The notes under the pieces are model-generated. The model ran no database searches. It saw only the letters and a list, made by a program, of their open reading frames with translations, and was not told the DNA's origin. 6,989 bases of DNA, taken from contig CAZYXU010000178.1 in the NCBI GenBank assembly GCA_964650945.1, forward strand, positions 1-6,989. Reading direction: 5' to 3'. The stretch is from JAXGPF01 sp964650945. GTDB taxonomy: Bacteria > Verrucomicrobiota > Kiritimatiellia > JAAZAB01. This document shows positions 5,927-6,989 of the stretch, one piece after another. A program made the position numbers and the translations under genes. Positions within the stretch are counted from its first letter, which is position 1; each line of letters begins with the position of its first letter.

Positions 5927-6989
5927 ATGAAATCATCAGCGCAGATTCCGGAAACCATGCTGGCGGTGCGCCTGCATGGGCGCGGATTTGAAAACATCCG
6001 GGTGGATACCGTGCCGGTGCCGCAGCCGGGCCCCTGCCAGTTGCTGGCGCGGGTGGATGCCGCCGGGGTGTGTTCCTCGATCTTGAAACTGGTGGCGCAG
6101 GGCGGGGATCATACCTTTATCAACGGCTGGGACCTCGCCCAGTTCCCCGTGACGCTGGGGGATGAAGGCAGCGTCACCGTGGTCCAGGCCGGCCGGGAAG
6201 TGGCGGAGAAATACCCGATCGGCCGGCGCTACGCCACGCAACCGGCGGTGGACCACCCTCCGATCAATCACCGCGAGCGCTACCGCAACCAGGCGCAGGG
6301 GATGAACAAGGTGGCGGTGGGTTATTCGCTTCCCGGACACCTGGCCCAATACATGCTGATCACCGAGGAAACCCTGGCGGCCGATTGCCTGGTGCCGCTG
6401 CCGGACGAGCAGATCCCTTTTTTCGCCGGCGCCTTGTGCGAGCCGCTGTCCTGCGTCATTTCCGCCCAGGACCGGCATATCCACATTTCGCAGGATGCGC
6501 CCCTGGCGCCGCGGACGCCGCGCCTGGGGCTGCTGCCGGGCGGGGTGGCCCTGATCATCGGCGCCGGTCCCATGGGCCGCTTGCACGCCGAGGCGGCTTT
6601 GCGTTACCAGCCGGCGCACCTGGTGGTCATGGATATCGCCGAAGCGCGCCTGGGCTGGATTCGCGCCAACCTGGCCGACAAGGCCCGGCGCGCCGGCACG
6701 CAATTGCATGCCGTTTCCGCGGCGGAAGGACCGGAACTGGCGCGGCGCCTGAGCGGCGGCCGGGGCGCGGATGACATCATCGCCGCGGTGGGCGTGCGCC
6801 AGGTGCAGACGGAGAGCCAGCAATGGCTGGCGCGCGGCGGGGTCTTGAATCTTTTCGGCGGACTGAAACGCGGCGAACACCTGATTGAACTGGATACCCT
6901 GCGTGTGCATTACGATGAAATCCGCCTCTGCGGCTCCAGCGGCGGCAGCCCGGCGGATGTGGCCGAGGCCTTGCGCATGGTCGCGGCCG
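5927..6989 (+). CDS. MDR-family zinc-type alcohol/polyol dehydrogenase, 3' end beyond window
   Basis: The visible 354 residues belong to the medium-chain dehydrogenase/reductase superfamily. An N-terminal GroES-like catalytic domain (about 11-190) is followed by a Rossmann domain with IGAGPMG (211-217) and Asp236 ending the second strand, which favours NAD+. Catalytic-zinc positions are Cys49 (GVCSS), then GDEG with Asp79-Glu80 where most members have GHE, and Glu172 in CEPLSC as in sorbitol dehydrogenases. The usual four-Cys structural zinc loop is absent from residues 100-130, which instead read HPPINHRERYRNQ. The start at 5927 has AAGG (5915-5918) 8 nt upstream; the ATG at 5957 has a poorer site. 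The substrate is unknown, with a sugar alcohol or sugar phosphate most plausible from the sorbitol-dehydrogenase-like Glu172. The gene lies beyond the repeat island, so co-transcription with the operon is uncertain. Confidence 0.85.
   Translation, partial: MKSSAQIPETMLAVRLHGRGFENIRVDTVPVPQPGPCQLLARVDAAGVCSSILKLVAQGGDHTFINGWDLAQFPVTLGDEGSVTVVQAGREVAEKYPIGRRYATQPAVDHPPINHRERYRNQAQGMNKVAVGYSLPGHLAQYMLITEETLAADCLVPLPDEQIPFFAGALCEPLSCVISAQDRHIHISQDAPLAPRTPRLGLLPGGVALIIGAGPMGRLHAEAALRYQPAHLVVMDIAEARLGWIRANLADKARRAGTQLHAVSAAEGPELARRLSGGRGADDIIAAVGVRQVQTESQQWLARGGVLNLFGGLKRGEHLIELDTLRVHYDEIRLCGSSGGSPADVAEALRMVAA

Noticed and set aside
5730..5930. Small + strand frame through the CA-rich half of the island
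   Set aside because: It translates to low-complexity HTHTPTHS-type sequence and has no convincing ribosome binding site; the non-coding reading is simpler.
5936..6910. Minus-strand 324-codon frame opposite the MDR dehydrogenase
   Set aside because: The + strand encodes a recognisable MDR protein with a ribosome binding site; the antisense product has no motif.

Overview
The window is about 7 kb of GC-rich bacterial DNA with every gene on the + strand. The small omega subunit gene at the left has a form I associate with the Verrucomicrobia / Lentisphaerae / Kiritimatiellota side of the PVC superphylum: a short protein with the core motif LINMISMRVRQL and ADIALRE-like wording. A single-chain E1 and the high GC content fit that placement. 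It is an inference from remembered family patterns, not from a database search.

Layout: (1) 1-130: a short GC-rich heptamer/14-mer tandem repeat, a 12-bp palindrome, an A-tract and a good sigma70-type promoter. (2) 155-361: rpoZ, followed by a UUCG-capped hairpin that looks like a terminator. (3) 539-5559: a tight three-gene operon for a 2-oxoacid dehydrogenase complex, probably pyruvate dehydrogenase. It encodes an E1 in which the alpha and beta chains are fused into one 762-residue protein, an E2 with one lipoyl domain and apparently two tandem peripheral subunit-binding domains, and an E3 (dihydrolipoamide dehydrogenase) whose start overlaps the end of E2 by 19 nt. (4) 5574-5906: a non-coding repeat island. 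Its left side is GT-rich and built from the octamers TGTGTGAG / TATGTGAG / TGTGTGGG. Its right side is CA-rich, carries the same octamers in inverted orientation, and then runs into a 10-bp tandem array. (5) 5927 to the window end: an MDR-family zinc-type dehydrogenase, cut by the window edge, with Asp in place of the usual catalytic zinc-ligand His.

How the genes work together: E1 decarboxylates the 2-oxoacid with thiamine diphosphate and passes the acyl group to the E2 lipoyl arm. E2 transfers it to CoA, and E3 reoxidises the lipoyl group with FAD and NAD+. All three activities are encoded contiguously, so the operon is self-sufficient for the complex apart from lipoylation enzymes. The terminal dehydrogenase lies beyond the repeat island and need not belong to the same transcript.

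The most unusual part is the repeat island. Its two halves can pair into a long nested stem capped by a GAAA-tetraloop hairpin. Its right half is 102 nt with no G on the + strand, which resembles a Rho-loading (rut) region. I see no canonical U-tract terminator between E3 and the next gene, so this island is the best candidate for ending or modulating the operon transcript. Its function is not established by sequence alone.
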